Origin: Promicromonospora soli
Lineage (GTDB): Bacteria; Actinomycetota; Actinomycetes; Actinomycetales; Cellulomonadaceae
Assembly (NCBI RefSeq): GCF_014653785.1
Contig: NZ_BNAS01000004.1
Span: 441,046-505,045 of the forward strand
Direction: 5' to 3'
DNA length: 64,000 bases
The position numbers and the translations under genes were made by a program. Positions 33,555-41,740 of this stretch are shown piece after piece. The notes beneath the pieces were generated by a model, which ran no database searches, was not told where the DNA came from, and saw nothing but the letters and a program-made list of their open reading frames with translations. Numbering within the stretch: the stretch's first letter is position 1; every line of letters begins with the position of its first letter.

Positions 33555-34913
33555 TCACTGCTGCACGGTGAAGCCCTGGCTCTCCGCGTAGGTGACGAGG
33601 TCCTCCTGCCAGGCGTCGAGCGCGGCGCCCAGGTCGCCCTTCTCGCCGATGGCGGTCCCGACGATCTCGTTGAACGACGAGTAGGCGTACTCGGTGAACG
33701 GCAGCCACGGGAACTCGGTGTCGACGGTGCCGGAGATCTCGGCGAAGAGCTCGTTGACCTTCTGCCCGCCGAAGAACTCGACCTCCTGGCCGGTGAACTC
33801 CGGCGACTCCAGGACGTTCTTCGCGGCCGGGAACAGGAACTGCTCGTTCGCGAACATCGTGGTCGACGACGGGTCGTTGTTGATCCACTTGGCCAGCTCG
33901 TAGGCCGCGATCGGGTTCTCCGTGCTGGACAGCACGGCGTCGGACGAGCCGCCCCAGTTGCCCGACACCTGCTCACCCTCCTCCCACTGCGGCAGCGGCG
34001 CCGCGGCCCACTTGCCCGAGGTGTCGGCGGCCGTGCCCTGGAGGAAGATCGGGGCCCACGCCGCGGTCAGCCAGCCCGCGTACTTGTCCGAGACGATCCC
34101 CTGGTAGTAGGCGTCGTTGAAGTCGGCGTCGGTCGACACGAGGTCGTCCTGGATGAGCTGCTGCCAGTAGGCCAGCACCTCCTTGGCCTCGGGGCTGTTC
34201 ACGTCGATCGTCACGGTCTTGTCGCCGTCGTAGCCGAACGGCTTGACGCCCGCCTGCCACAGGAGGCCGACCACCTGGGCCGGGTCGTTGGACGCGAGGT
34301 TGGAGATGTACGAGCCGGTCTCGTCCTTGACCTTCTTCGCGGCCTCCGCGTACTCCTCGTACGTCGCCGGCGGCTCGGTGACGCCCGCGGCGTCGAGAAT
34401 GTCCTTGCGGTACAGGTTGCCCATGGCGCCGGTGTCCTGCGGGATCGCCCAGACGGACTCGCCGTCGGCCACCTGGTTCCAGGCCCAGTCGACGTACTCG
34501 CCGGAAAGGTCGGCCGCCCCGTAGGGCGCCAGGTCCAGCAGCGAGTCGGTCAGCGTGAAGGAGGAAAGGTACTGGTACTCGATCTGCACGACGTCGGGTG
34601 CCCCCTCGCCGGACTGCAGCGCGGTGCGCACCTTCTGGTAGTGCTCGAGGCCCTGGCCGACGTTCTCCACGGTGACGTCGATCTCCGGGTACTGCTCCTC
34701 GAAGAGGGCGATCTCCTTGTCGATGTCCGGGACCCAGGTCCAGAACGTGAGCTCGGTCGGCGTGCTGAGCGCCTCGTCGATCTGCTCCTGGGTGACGGCG
34801 TCCTGCGCGGCGGCAGGGGCCTCGCCTCCGCCGGCGGAGCATCCGGCGGCGAGCAGAGCGATCATCGAGGCTCCGGCCAGTGCGCCGGCGGTGGCGCGTG
34901 ATGGGTGGTACAT
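33555..34913 (-). CDS. Sugar ABC transporter substrate-binding lipoprotein (locus C)
   Basis: A 452-residue CUT1 binding protein. Lipobox AAGC with Cys25; mature sequence begins with a Gly/Ala linker and then TELTFWTWVPDIDKEIALFEEQYPEIDV. Further family motifs are GAPDVVQIEYQYLSSF and WAIPQDTGAMGNLYRKDILDAAGV. It is second in the operon after the GH42 gene, so a beta-galactoside (for example a galactan-derived oligosaccharide) is the likely ligand. Confidence 0.92.
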   Translation of the reverse strand: MYHPSRATAGALAGASMIALLAAGCSAGGGEAPAAAQDAVTQEQIDEALSTPTELTFWTWVPDIDKEIALFEEQYPEIDVTVENVGQGLEHYQKVRTALQSGEGAPDVVQIEYQYLSSFTLTDSLLDLAPYGAADLSGEYVDWAWNQVADGESVWAIPQDTGAMGNLYRKDILDAAGVTEPPATYEEYAEAAKKVKDETGSYISNLASNDPAQVVGLLWQAGVKPFGYDGDKTVTIDVNSPEAKEVLAYWQQLIQDDLVSTDADFNDAYYQGIVSDKYAGWLTAAWAPIFLQGTAADTSGKWAAAPLPQWEEGEQVSGNWGGSSDAVLSSTENPIAAYELAKWINNDPSSTTMFANEQFLFPAAKNVLESPEFTGQEVEFFGGQKVNELFAEISGTVDTEFPWLPFTEYAYSSFNEIVGTAIGEKGDLGAALDAWQEDLVTYAESQGFTVQQ

Positions 34914-34973
34914 GGGTCTCTCCCTTGAGCGTGGTGCAGCAGGTGTTATTCAGGCGGTGATGCAGGTGGTGTT

Positions 34974-37082
34974 TCAGGCGGTGATGAGGGTGCGGGTCTC
35001 CCAGCCCTTCAGCGGGATGACGGTTCCGCTGTCGTAGCGGTCGCCGGTCAGGAGGTCGGTCGCGTCGCAGGCGAGGGTCACCTTCTGCGCGGTCCAGCCC
35101 CAGTTGAAGAGGAACGACGCGCGGCGCCCGTCGGGAAGGGTTCCCGACGCCGCGGTCACCGGCAGGTCCAGGTCGTGGACGAGCCGGGCGTTCAGCGGCT
35201 GCGGCGCCGCCCAGCGCACCAGGGCGCCGGCCAGCCGCGGGTCGGGCAGGCAGCCGACCGTCGTGATGCGTCCGCTCCCGTGGGAGTCGGTGACCACTGC
35301 GGGAAACTGGCCGAACCGGCGGTGCTCGTACGCCGCCAGGGTCCGGGCGGTGGTCGGGATGAGGCCGTCGATCCAGCTCTGCCCGGAGGCGCCGTCGCCC
35401 AGGTCCAGCGGGCTGTCCGACGCCGCGACGACGGGGACGTCGGCGTCGAGGTTCGAGTACTCCTCGTACCAGGCCCCCGCGGCGTCGTGCAGGCGGGCTG
35501 GTGCGATCTCGACCCGGGCGCGGGCCTCCTGGTCGGCGTATGCGGTGCGTGGGCCCAGGATCAGGTGCCCGCCGTGCTCGGCGTAGGCGCGCAGCAGCTG
35601 CAGGTCCTCGTCCGTGGTCACGTACGCCCCCGCAGCGACCAGAACCGGGAACCGGCGCGCGAGCTCTGCCGCGCCGAGGTCACGCGCCTGTGCCAGGTGC
35701 ACGATCCGCGACTGCCGTCCGGTGTCGACGACTCCGCGATGGAAGGCATCGACGATGCGCTCGTAGGACTCGCCGTCGGGCCCGTCGCCGGAGTTCAGGG
35801 GCGGCATGTACTGCAGGGCGAACCGGCTCGGCACGGACCACAGGATCGCCACGTCGGCGTCCGGCTCGTACCCGTCCAGACCGCCGCCGATCTGCGCGAG
35901 CTCCGCGCCGATCTCCGCGACCTCACGGTAGACGCGCCCGGGCTGCAGGCTGTGCGGGAGGACGCCGCCCCAGTAGGTCTCGGTGCCGTACGGCAGCGTG
36001 TGCCAGTGCCAGTACTCGATCATCGCCGCGCCGCGCGAGACGAACGCGTAGGCGGCCTGCTTGAGCTGGCCCGGGAACGGCGGGAAGTTCGTGTCCGCGG
36101 TACCGATCGACTGGGCGTTGGTCTCGGTGACCAGGTAGCGGTCCTGCCGCGAGGCGTACATGCGGTCGGCCTGGCGGAACAGCCCGGCCACGCCCGTCGT
36201 CGTCCACTCGTTGGGCTGCGCGAGGTCGGTGCCCGCCGCGAGGTGGTCCTGCATGCCGTAGTACGGGTTGCCGGCGCTGACGTCCAGACGCCGGCCGAGC
36301 TGCTCGTCGTCGAGCCCGCGCCGCGGGTACTGCAGGCAGGTGGTGACGAACTGGTCGTCGCGGCGGTACTCGTCGACCAGGGCGGCCTGCCAGCCGATGA
36401 ACTCCGTGGTGAGCTCGGCCTGGAAGAGCCGCCAGGCCAGGTCGTACTGCGGGAACGTGTTGCCGTCGGGCCGCCACAGCTGGGACCAGTCCCCGATGCG
36501 GTGCGACCAGTAGGTCAGGCCCCACTCGCGGTTAAGGGTCTCGACGTCGCCGTACCGCTTCTGGAGGTGGCGCACGAACCGGGTGAACACGCCCTGGTTG
36601 TGGAACAGCTCCAGGCCGGGCTCGTTGTCGACCTGGTAGCCGATGACGGCGGGGTGCCCGGCGTAGCGCGCGAGGATCGCGCGGATCACCCGCTCGGCGT
36701 GGAACCGGAACGCCGGGTGCGTGTAGTCCACCTCCTGGCGGGCTCCCCACGGGATCGGCTCCCCGGTGCGCCGCTCGGCCGCGATCTCGGGGTGCGCGGT
36801 CTGCAGCCACGGCGGGATCGCGTAGGTGGGCGTGCCCAGGATCACCCGGATGCCCCGGTCGTGAGCGGCGTCGAGCACCGGCGCGAGCCATTCGAGGTCG
36901 AGCTCGCCGTCGGCCGGCTCCCACGTGGACCAGACGGACTCGCCGACCCGGATCACGTTGATGTCGGCCGCACGCATGAGGTCGAGGTCCTCGACCAGCC
37001 GGTCACTCCGGTGGTACTCGGCGTAGTAGGCCACGCCGAACAGCAGGCCACTTGGCAGGGGTGGGGGTGTGCGGGACTCCAT
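34974..37082 (-). CDS. GH42 beta-galactosidase
   Basis: A 702-residue cytoplasmic beta-galactosidase of family GH42: TIM barrel (about 1-400), trimerisation domain (about 400-620), C-terminal beta domain. The acid/base is Glu154 in QVDNEPGLELFHN and the nucleophile Glu320 in LVTETNAQS. The start shows LLFGVAYYAEYHRSDRLVEDLDLMRAADINVIRVGES, typical of the family. It is first in the locus C operon and divergent from a LacI gene; two matching operators lie between them at 37159-37205. Confidence 0.93.
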   Translation of the reverse strand: MESRTPPPLPSGLLFGVAYYAEYHRSDRLVEDLDLMRAADINVIRVGESVWSTWEPADGELDLEWLAPVLDAAHDRGIRVILGTPTYAIPPWLQTAHPEIAAERRTGEPIPWGARQEVDYTHPAFRFHAERVIRAILARYAGHPAVIGYQVDNEPGLELFHNQGVFTRFVRHLQKRYGDVETLNREWGLTYWSHRIGDWSQLWRPDGNTFPQYDLAWRLFQAELTTEFIGWQAALVDEYRRDDQFVTTCLQYPRRGLDDEQLGRRLDVSAGNPYYGMQDHLAAGTDLAQPNEWTTTGVAGLFRQADRMYASRQDRYLVTETNAQSIGTADTNFPPFPGQLKQAAYAFVSRGAAMIEYWHWHTLPYGTETYWGGVLPHSLQPGRVYREVAEIGAELAQIGGGLDGYEPDADVAILWSVPSRFALQYMPPLNSGDGPDGESYERIVDAFHRGVVDTGRQSRIVHLAQARDLGAAELARRFPVLVAAGAYVTTDEDLQLLRAYAEHGGHLILGPRTAYADQEARARVEIAPARLHDAAGAWYEEYSNLDADVPVVAASDSPLDLGDGASGQSWIDGLIPTTARTLAAYEHRRFGQFPAVVTDSHGSGRITTVGCLPDPRLAGALVRWAAPQPLNARLVHDLDLPVTAASGTLPDGRRASFLFNWGWTAQKVTLACDATDLLTGDRYDSGTVIPLKGWETRTLITA

Positions 37083-37158
37083 CAGGGCGGTACTCCGTCG
37101 TTTCCGTCGAGCAAAGATGCGGTGCGCTGCATTGCGAACGTGGAGGACGCTACCCTGG

Positions 37159-37205
37159 ATGTTGCCGGTAACATCGCCTCGTTATCCTAATGTTACCGGC
37201 AACAT
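37159..37205. promoter_or_regulatory. Paired LacI-type operators, locus C divergent promoter
   Basis: ATGTTGCCGGTAACAT (37159-37174) and ATGTTACCGGCAACAT (37190-37205) are exact reverse complements of each other, each a near-palindrome with central CG. Their centres are 31 bp (about three helical turns) apart, so both lie on one DNA face. Overlapping -10-like hexamers lie between them (TATCCT on plus, TAGGAT on minus). The arrangement should allow one LacI protein to silence both the GH42 operon and its own gene. Confidence 0.8.
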
Positions 37206-37297
37206 TTGGGGCGTCGGGACCGACCCGGCCGCCGTTCGGAACTACTGTGGGTGCGCTGCCGCAGGTCGCGGCACCAAAACAGACGTGGAGCAAGCAC

Positions 37298-38407
37298 ATG
37301 GGCAGGGACGCGACGAAGCAGGCCGAGGAGCCGGACCAGGTTCCGGCTCCGGCTCCGGCGAAGCTCGCCGCCGACCCGGCCTCCGGCGACATCGCCTCCG
37401 GGAACCAGCGCCCGGCGACGATCTACGACGTCGCGCGGGAGGCCGGGGTGTCGCACCAGACCGTGACCCGCGTGCTGAAGGACTACCCGAGCATCCGCCC
37501 GCACACCCGGGAGCGGGTGCTGGAGGCGCTGGAACGGCTCGACTACCGGCCGAACCTGACCGCCCGCTCGCTGACCACGGGCAGGTCGCACCGCATCGGC
37601 GCGCTGACGCACGAGCTGCAGCAGTTCGGCCCGAGCAGCGTCGCCCAGGGCGCCGCCGCGCAGGCGCGCGAGTCGGGCTACCTGCTCGACATCGTCTCGC
37701 TCGACATGAGCGACGTCGCCGAGATAGAGCAGGCCCTCGACCTCCTGCACCAGCACGACCTGGCGGGCGTCCTCGCCCTGTCCTCCAACGACGAGATGAC
37801 CGAGGCGTTCGGGCGCGCCAGGTTCCGCGTCCCGGCGTACATCGCCACCGAGGAGGACGAACCCTTCAGCGCCCATCCCTCGGAGCTCACCACCGTCGGC
37901 TTCCCGGCGCTTGTGAACCACCTCGCCGAGCTCGGGCACCGGGAGTTCCTGCACGTCGCCGGGCCGGAGGCATGGATGGCGGCCCGCAACCGCGCCCGCG
38001 CCTACACGTCCGCGCTGGAGGCCCGCGGGCTGCACTCGGCCGGAACCATCCACGGCGACTGGTCGGCCCGATCGGGGTACGAGGCGATCGCCGGGCTCGG
38101 CCGTGACATCCCGGCCACTGCGATCGTCGCGGCCAACGACCAGACGGCGCTCGGCGTCCTGCGCGCCCTGCACGAACGCGGCCTGAAGGTCCCCGAGGAC
38201 GTGAGCGTGACCGGGGTCGACGACATCCCCGACGCCGCCTACTTCACTCCGCCGCTGACCACGCTGCAGGTCGACTTCGAGACCCAGGGACGGAACGCGG
38301 TCCAGCAGCTCCTGAGCCTCATGAACCACAGCACCGCCCCCGAGACGACGACGCTGCCGTCCCGCCTCGTGGTCCGCCGGTCCACGGGCCCGGCCGCTCG
38401 CCGCTGA
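37298..38407 (+). CDS. LacI-family regulator, likely repressor of locus C
   Basis: A 369-residue LacI/GalR protein with an unusual 40-residue Pro/Ala/Glu-rich N-terminal extension before the helix-turn-helix (TIYDVAREAGVSHQTVTRVLKDYPSIRP). The hinge is LDYRPNLTARSLTTGRSHRIG; the sensor domain ends near GVDDIPDAAYFTPPLTTLQVDF. ATG 37298 follows GGAG by 7 nt. It is divergent from the GH42 operon and flanked by its likely operators. Confidence 0.9.
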   Translation: MGRDATKQAEEPDQVPAPAPAKLAADPASGDIASGNQRPATIYDVAREAGVSHQTVTRVLKDYPSIRPHTRERVLEALERLDYRPNLTARSLTTGRSHRIGALTHELQQFGPSSVAQGAAAQARESGYLLDIVSLDMSDVAEIEQALDLLHQHDLAGVLALSSNDEMTEAFGRARFRVPAYIATEEDEPFSAHPSELTTVGFPALVNHLAELGHREFLHVAGPEAWMAARNRARAYTSALEARGLHSAGTIHGDWSARSGYEAIAGLGRDIPATAIVAANDQTALGVLRALHERGLKVPEDVSVTGVDDIPDAAYFTPPLTTLQVDFETQGRNAVQQLLSLMNHSTAPETTTLPSRLVVRRSTGPAARR

Positions 38408-38408
38408 C

Positions 38409-38437
38409 AACGCTGCCGAAGTTCTACTTCGGCAGCG
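38409..38437. terminator. Bidirectional terminator between LacI and MmyB-type regulator genes
   Basis: A perfect 13-bp stem (38409-38421 with 38425-38437) with a 3-nt loop starts 1 nt after the LacI stop. The right arm is coding sequence for the last residues of the convergent regulator, so one hairpin can end both transcripts. Confidence 0.8.
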
Positions 38438-39308
38438 TGGTTTCGCTCACCTGCCCGCTGGTGGCCGCCCAGCTCGCTAGCATCCGGAGCGCGTCACTGG
38501 ACGCCGAGCCGGGGGCCGCGCCGTAGGCGATCAGCAGGAGCCCTCGCTCCGAGGTGACGGTCATGGCCTCGTAGGTAAGGTCCAGGTCGCCGACGACGGG
38601 ATGGTGGACCCGCTTGGTCCCGGTCTGGTGTGCGCGGACGTCGTGGGAAGCCCACAGGACGCGGAAGGCGTCGCTGCGCGTGGAGAGCTCGCCGACGAGA
38701 TCGCTGAGGGCGCGGTCGTACGGGGCGCGTCCCGCCTCGGTGCGCAGCAGAGCGACGGTCTGGTGGGCGGTCTCGTCCCAGTCCCGGAAGAACCGCTCGG
38801 CGCTCTGGCCGAGGAAGACGAGACGCGCGAGGTTCGCAGGCGACTGCTGCTCGTCGTACATGGGGGCGAACAGCGCTCGCCCGAGCTTGTTGGTGGCGAT
38901 GGCGTCGAGCCGCCCGTTCTGCACGATCACCGGCACGTTGTCCATCGTGTCGATCAGGTGCTGCACGTTGGGCCGGACCTGCAGCGGCTTGGCGCGTCCG
39001 TGGCGCCGTTGCGGACGGGCGCCCTGGTTTGCCGTGCGCACGAGCTCGTAGAGGTGTGCCTGTTCGGCGTCGTCGAGCCGGAGGGCGCGGACGATCCCTT
39101 CCAGGACCGCCTCGGAGACCCCGGTGGCGTTGCCGCGTTCCAGGCGCACGTAGTACTCGACGCTCATGCCCGCGACCAGGGCCACCTCTTCGCGGCGCAG
39201 GCCGGGCACCCGACGCCGGCCGCCGAAGTCGGGCAGGCCGACCTGGTCTGGGGTGAGCCTGGCCCGTCGTGTGGTCAGGAACTCACGGATGTCGTCCCGG
39301 ATGTCCAT
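38424..39308 (-). CDS. XRE-family regulator with MmyB-like domain (third paralogue)
   Basis: A 294-residue paralogue of the proteins at 44 and 8305. Helix-turn-helix RRVPGLRREEVALVAGMSVEYYVRLERGN, then the ligand-binding domain (VIVQNGRLDAIATNKLGRALFAP; STRSDAFRVLWASHDVRAHQTGTKRVHHPVVGDL). ATG 39308 is chosen: TACGTT on the minus strand (39320-39315) lies exactly 6 nt upstream, the leaderless pattern also seen for the gene at 44. It is divergent from the SDR at 39409, its probable target. Confidence 0.9.
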   Translation of the reverse strand: MDIRDDIREFLTTRRARLTPDQVGLPDFGGRRRVPGLRREEVALVAGMSVEYYVRLERGNATGVSEAVLEGIVRALRLDDAEQAHLYELVRTANQGARPQRRHGRAKPLQVRPNVQHLIDTMDNVPVIVQNGRLDAIATNKLGRALFAPMYDEQQSPANLARLVFLGQSAERFFRDWDETAHQTVALLRTEAGRAPYDRALSDLVGELSTRSDAFRVLWASHDVRAHQTGTKRVHHPVVGDLDLTYEAMTVTSERGLLLIAYGAAPGSASSDALRMLASWAATSGQVSETTLPK

Positions 39309-39336
39309 GACTCGAACGTACGTCACAGGCGCCGTT

Positions 39337-39366
39337 CCAGGGGGTCCCTGGCATTGACCCTATAAA
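39337..39366. promoter_or_regulatory. Candidate operator and -10 box before the SDR
   Basis: CCAGGG-GGT-CCCTGG (39337-39351) is a perfect 6-bp inverted repeat in the regulator/SDR gap, and TATAAA (39361-39366) is a plausible -10 box for the SDR. A similar TCCCTG core occurs in the gap before the efflux gene at 1012 (about 952-957). Binding by the MmyB-type protein is inferred. Confidence 0.5.
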
Positions 39367-39408
39367 GCGGGACTCCCTCGCCCGCGCGGAGCGGCCTTTG
39401 CTGGACCC

Positions 39409-40254
39409 ATGAACAACAACACGAAGGTCTGGTTCATCACCGGCGCCGGCCGCGGTCTCGGCATCGACATCGCGCAGGCCGCCCTCGCCGCCGGCCACTC
39501 CGTGGTCGCGACGGGCCGCAACGCGGACCGGGTGCGGGCCGCGGTCGGTGAGCACGAGAACCTGCTCGCCGTCTCGCTCGACGTGACCGACCCCGACGCC
39601 GCAACAGCCGCCACGCAGGCGGCCGTCGATCGCTTCGGCCGCATCGACGTCCTCGTCAACAATGCCGGCAACTTCTACGCCGGCTACTTCGAGAACATCA
39701 GCCCGGAGCAGTTCCGGGCGCAGATGGAGACCAACTTCTTCGGCCCCCTGAATGTGACCCGGGCGGTCCTGCCGATCCTGCGCGCACAGCGCGGCGGCCA
39801 GGTCATCACTGTCACCTCCACCGCGGGCCTGGTCGGCGGGGAGTTCACCGCCGCGTACGCCGCGTCGAAGTTCGCCCTGGAGGGGTGGATGGAGTCACTG
39901 CGCCACGACGTCGAGCCCTACGGGCTCAGCACGATGGCCGTCGAGCCGGGCTTCTTCCGCACGGAGCTGCTGGTCGAGGGCGCCTCGACCATCTGGCCGG
40001 AGCTGCAGATCGAGGACTACGCCGAGCGCACCGCCAAGACGATCGAGACCTGGAAGAGCATGAACGGCCAGCAGGGCGGGGACCCCAGGAAGCTCGCCGA
40101 GGCCCTCGTCACGCTGTCCGACACGGACAAGCTGCCGCCGCGCTTCGTCGCCGGCTCGGACGCCATGGGCGCGATCGAGCAGAACCTCGTCACCATCGGC
40201 GAGCAGATCGCGGACAACCGCGTCCTGTCCGCCTCGCTGGCCTACGACGCCTGA
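39409..40254 (+). CDS. Short-chain dehydrogenase/reductase
   Basis: A 281-residue classical SDR: TGAGRGLG near residues 11-18 for NAD(P), NNAG near 86, and the catalytic Tyr150-x3-Lys154 (YAASK). It is divergent from the MmyB-type regulator and followed at once by a damaged second SDR, suggesting a former two-SDR operon. The substrate is unknown. Confidence 0.9.
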   Translation: MNNNTKVWFITGAGRGLGIDIAQAALAAGHSVVATGRNADRVRAAVGEHENLLAVSLDVTDPDAATAATQAAVDRFGRIDVLVNNAGNFYAGYFENISPEQFRAQMETNFFGPLNVTRAVLPILRAQRGGQVITVTSTAGLVGGEFTAAYAASKFALEGWMESLRHDVEPYGLSTMAVEPGFFRTELLVEGASTIWPELQIEDYAERTAKTIETWKSMNGQQGGDPRKLAEALVTLSDTDKLPPRFVAGSDAMGAIEQNLVTIGEQIADNRVLSASLAYDA

Positions 40255-40273
40255 TCCGGAGGGACAACGCACC

Positions 40274-40827
40274 GTGAGCTCAAATCTGTCCAGGCGGTGA
40301 TCGACCAGTTCGGCCGCCTGGACGTGCTGGTCAACAACGCGGGCCTGATGCTGCTCGGCCCGATCGTCGGCGCCGACGTCGAGGAGTGGGAGCGGATGCT
40401 CTCGATCAACGTGCAGGGCCTGCTCTACACGACGAACGCGGCCCTCCCCCACCTGCTCAAGGCCGCCGAGGACGATCCGCGCCAGGTCGCCGACATCGTC
40501 AACATCAGCTCGATCGCGGGCCGGGTGGCCTGGGCGAACTACGGGGTCTACAACCTCACCAAGTTCGGCGTCAACGGGTTCACGGAGTCGCTCCGCCAGG
40601 AGGTCACCAAGCGGCGCGTCCGGGTGGGCGTGCTCGAGCCCGGGGGCGTCGCCACCGAGCTCGGCACCCACAACAGCGGCGCGATGCGCGAGCACATCGA
40701 CGCCTTCGTCGAGAGCACCGAGATTCTCGAGGCGCAGGACATCGCCGACGGGATCGCCTTCATGGTCACCCGCCCGCGGCGCGCCTCGATCGCCGAGCTG
40801 TGGGTCATGCCCACCGACCAGGCCTGA
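40274..40827 (+). pseudogene. SDR pseudogene with 5' internal deletion
   Basis: A ribosome-binding site (CGGAGGG, about 40257-40263) and GTG 40274 directly follow the intact SDR, but this frame stops after eight codons. A second frame opens at GTG 40297 in the middle of an SDR fold (IDQFGRLDVLVNNAGLM) and runs to 40827 with the active-site YNLTK and a normal C-terminus. The glycine-rich NAD(P) motif and roughly the first 70-80 residues are missing. The simplest reading is an internal deletion near 40280-40295 that also shifted frame. The 176-residue remnant should not bind cofactor. Confidence 0.75.
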
Positions 40828-40836
40828 CCCCGGCCC

Positions 40837-40884
40837 GGCGCCGGCCTTGCCCGGCGTCGGCCTTGGTCGGCGTCGGCCTTGGTC
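40837..40884. repeat. Three tandem 16-bp repeats
   Basis: The unit GGCGTCGGCCTTGGTC occurs at 40853-40868 and 40869-40884 exactly, and at 40837-40852 with three differences. It lies in the gap after the SDR pseudogene and directly abuts a hairpin. Confidence 0.8.
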
Positions 40885-40939
40885 GAACGCAGGCTTGGTC
40901 GCTCTGTCAGCGCTCGGAACGCGACCAGGCCTGCGTTCG
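40884..40939. repeat. Intergenic hairpin with 19-bp arms
   Basis: The arms 40884-40902 and 40921-40939 pair with one mismatch around an 18-nt loop. Its build (long arm, roughly 18-nt loop) resembles the 67-bp element at 2899 and 44897, although the sequence differs. It could terminate SDR-operon transcription before the aminotransferase-like gene. Confidence 0.7.
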
Positions 40940-40969
40940 GCGCAGCCTTCCGCCCAGTATCGTTTCCGG

Positions 40970-41698
40970 GTGCGTATCGAGACCGACGGCCGGCCCGCGG
41001 CACCAGCCGACCTGTTCAGCACCTACGGCCATTTCACGGCCATGCAGGTGCGCGACGGCGGGGTGCAGGGGCTGGAGCATCACCTCGTCCGGCTCGACGC
41101 CGCGCACCGCGAGCTGTTCGGGCAGGCGCTCGACGGCGACCGGGTCCGCGACCTGGTGCGCCACGCCCTCGACGGGACACCGGACGCCTCGGTTCGGGTC
41201 ATGCTGCGCGATGCCGAGCGCGTCCTGGTGTCCGTCGACGAGCCGCACTTCCCGCCGAGCCCGCCGCAGCGGCTGCGTTCGGTCCCCTACCTGCGCCCGT
41301 TCGCCCACCTCAAGCACCTCGGCGGTTTCGCCCAGGCCGAGTGGGCGCGGCGGGTCCGGCTGGACGGGTACGACGACGCCCTGCTCACCGCACCCGACGG
41401 CTCGGTCGCCGAGTCGTCGATAGCGAACATCGGGTTCCTCGTGCCCGACGGCGGCGTCGTCTGGCCTGACGCACCGCACCTGCACGGCGTCGCCATGCAG
41501 CTGGTCGAGGCCACCACGTCATCGGTCCACAGGCCCGTCCCGCTCGACGACGTCGCGGCGTTCGCCGGCGCGTTCCTGGTGAACTCGATCGGCGTCGTGG
41601 CCGTGGCATCGATCGACGACGTCAGCCTGCCCGACGCCGGGCCGCTCCTCGCCGGCGTCGTCGAACGCCTGGCCGCCGTCCCGTGGGAGCGGGTCTAG
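40970..41698 (+). CDS. Class IV aminotransferase-like protein
   Basis: A 242-residue PLP fold-type IV protein resembling branched-chain aminotransferase/ADC-lyase family members. It has FTAMQVRDGGVQGLEHHLVRL at the N-terminus and EWARRVRLDGYDDALLTAPDGSVAESSIANIGFL toward the cofactor region. Most of the family use a Lys in a motif such as K-x-x-x-Y/R before the D-ALLL segment; here the aligned segment reads LKHLGGFAQAEWARR, so the Schiff-base lysine is probably Lys in HLKHLGG. Start GTG 40970 is the first codon after the hairpin; no good ribosome-binding site is seen. The reaction is unknown. Confidence 0.78.
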   Translation: MRIETDGRPAAPADLFSTYGHFTAMQVRDGGVQGLEHHLVRLDAAHRELFGQALDGDRVRDLVRHALDGTPDASVRVMLRDAERVLVSVDEPHFPPSPPQRLRSVPYLRPFAHLKHLGGFAQAEWARRVRLDGYDDALLTAPDGSVAESSIANIGFLVPDGGVVWPDAPHLHGVAMQLVEATTSSVHRPVPLDDVAAFAGAFLVNSIGVVAVASIDDVSLPDAGPLLAGVVERLAAVPWERV

Positions 41699-41721
41699 GC
41701 CTCGCGGTCTGCGTCTCGGAC

Positions 41722-41740
41722 CGTCGGACTCAGTCCGACG
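41722..41740. terminator. Small hairpin between convergent genes
   Basis: CGTCGGACT and AGTCCGACG pair perfectly around a single base. It overlaps the TetR stop codon at 41730 and lies 24 nt after the aminotransferase-like stop. Confidence 0.5.

Noticed and set aside
40847-40969. Upstream extension of the class IV aminotransferase-like gene
   Set aside because: The frame stays open through the 16-bp repeats and hairpin, but the encoded residues are repeats without conservation; GTG 40970 fits better.
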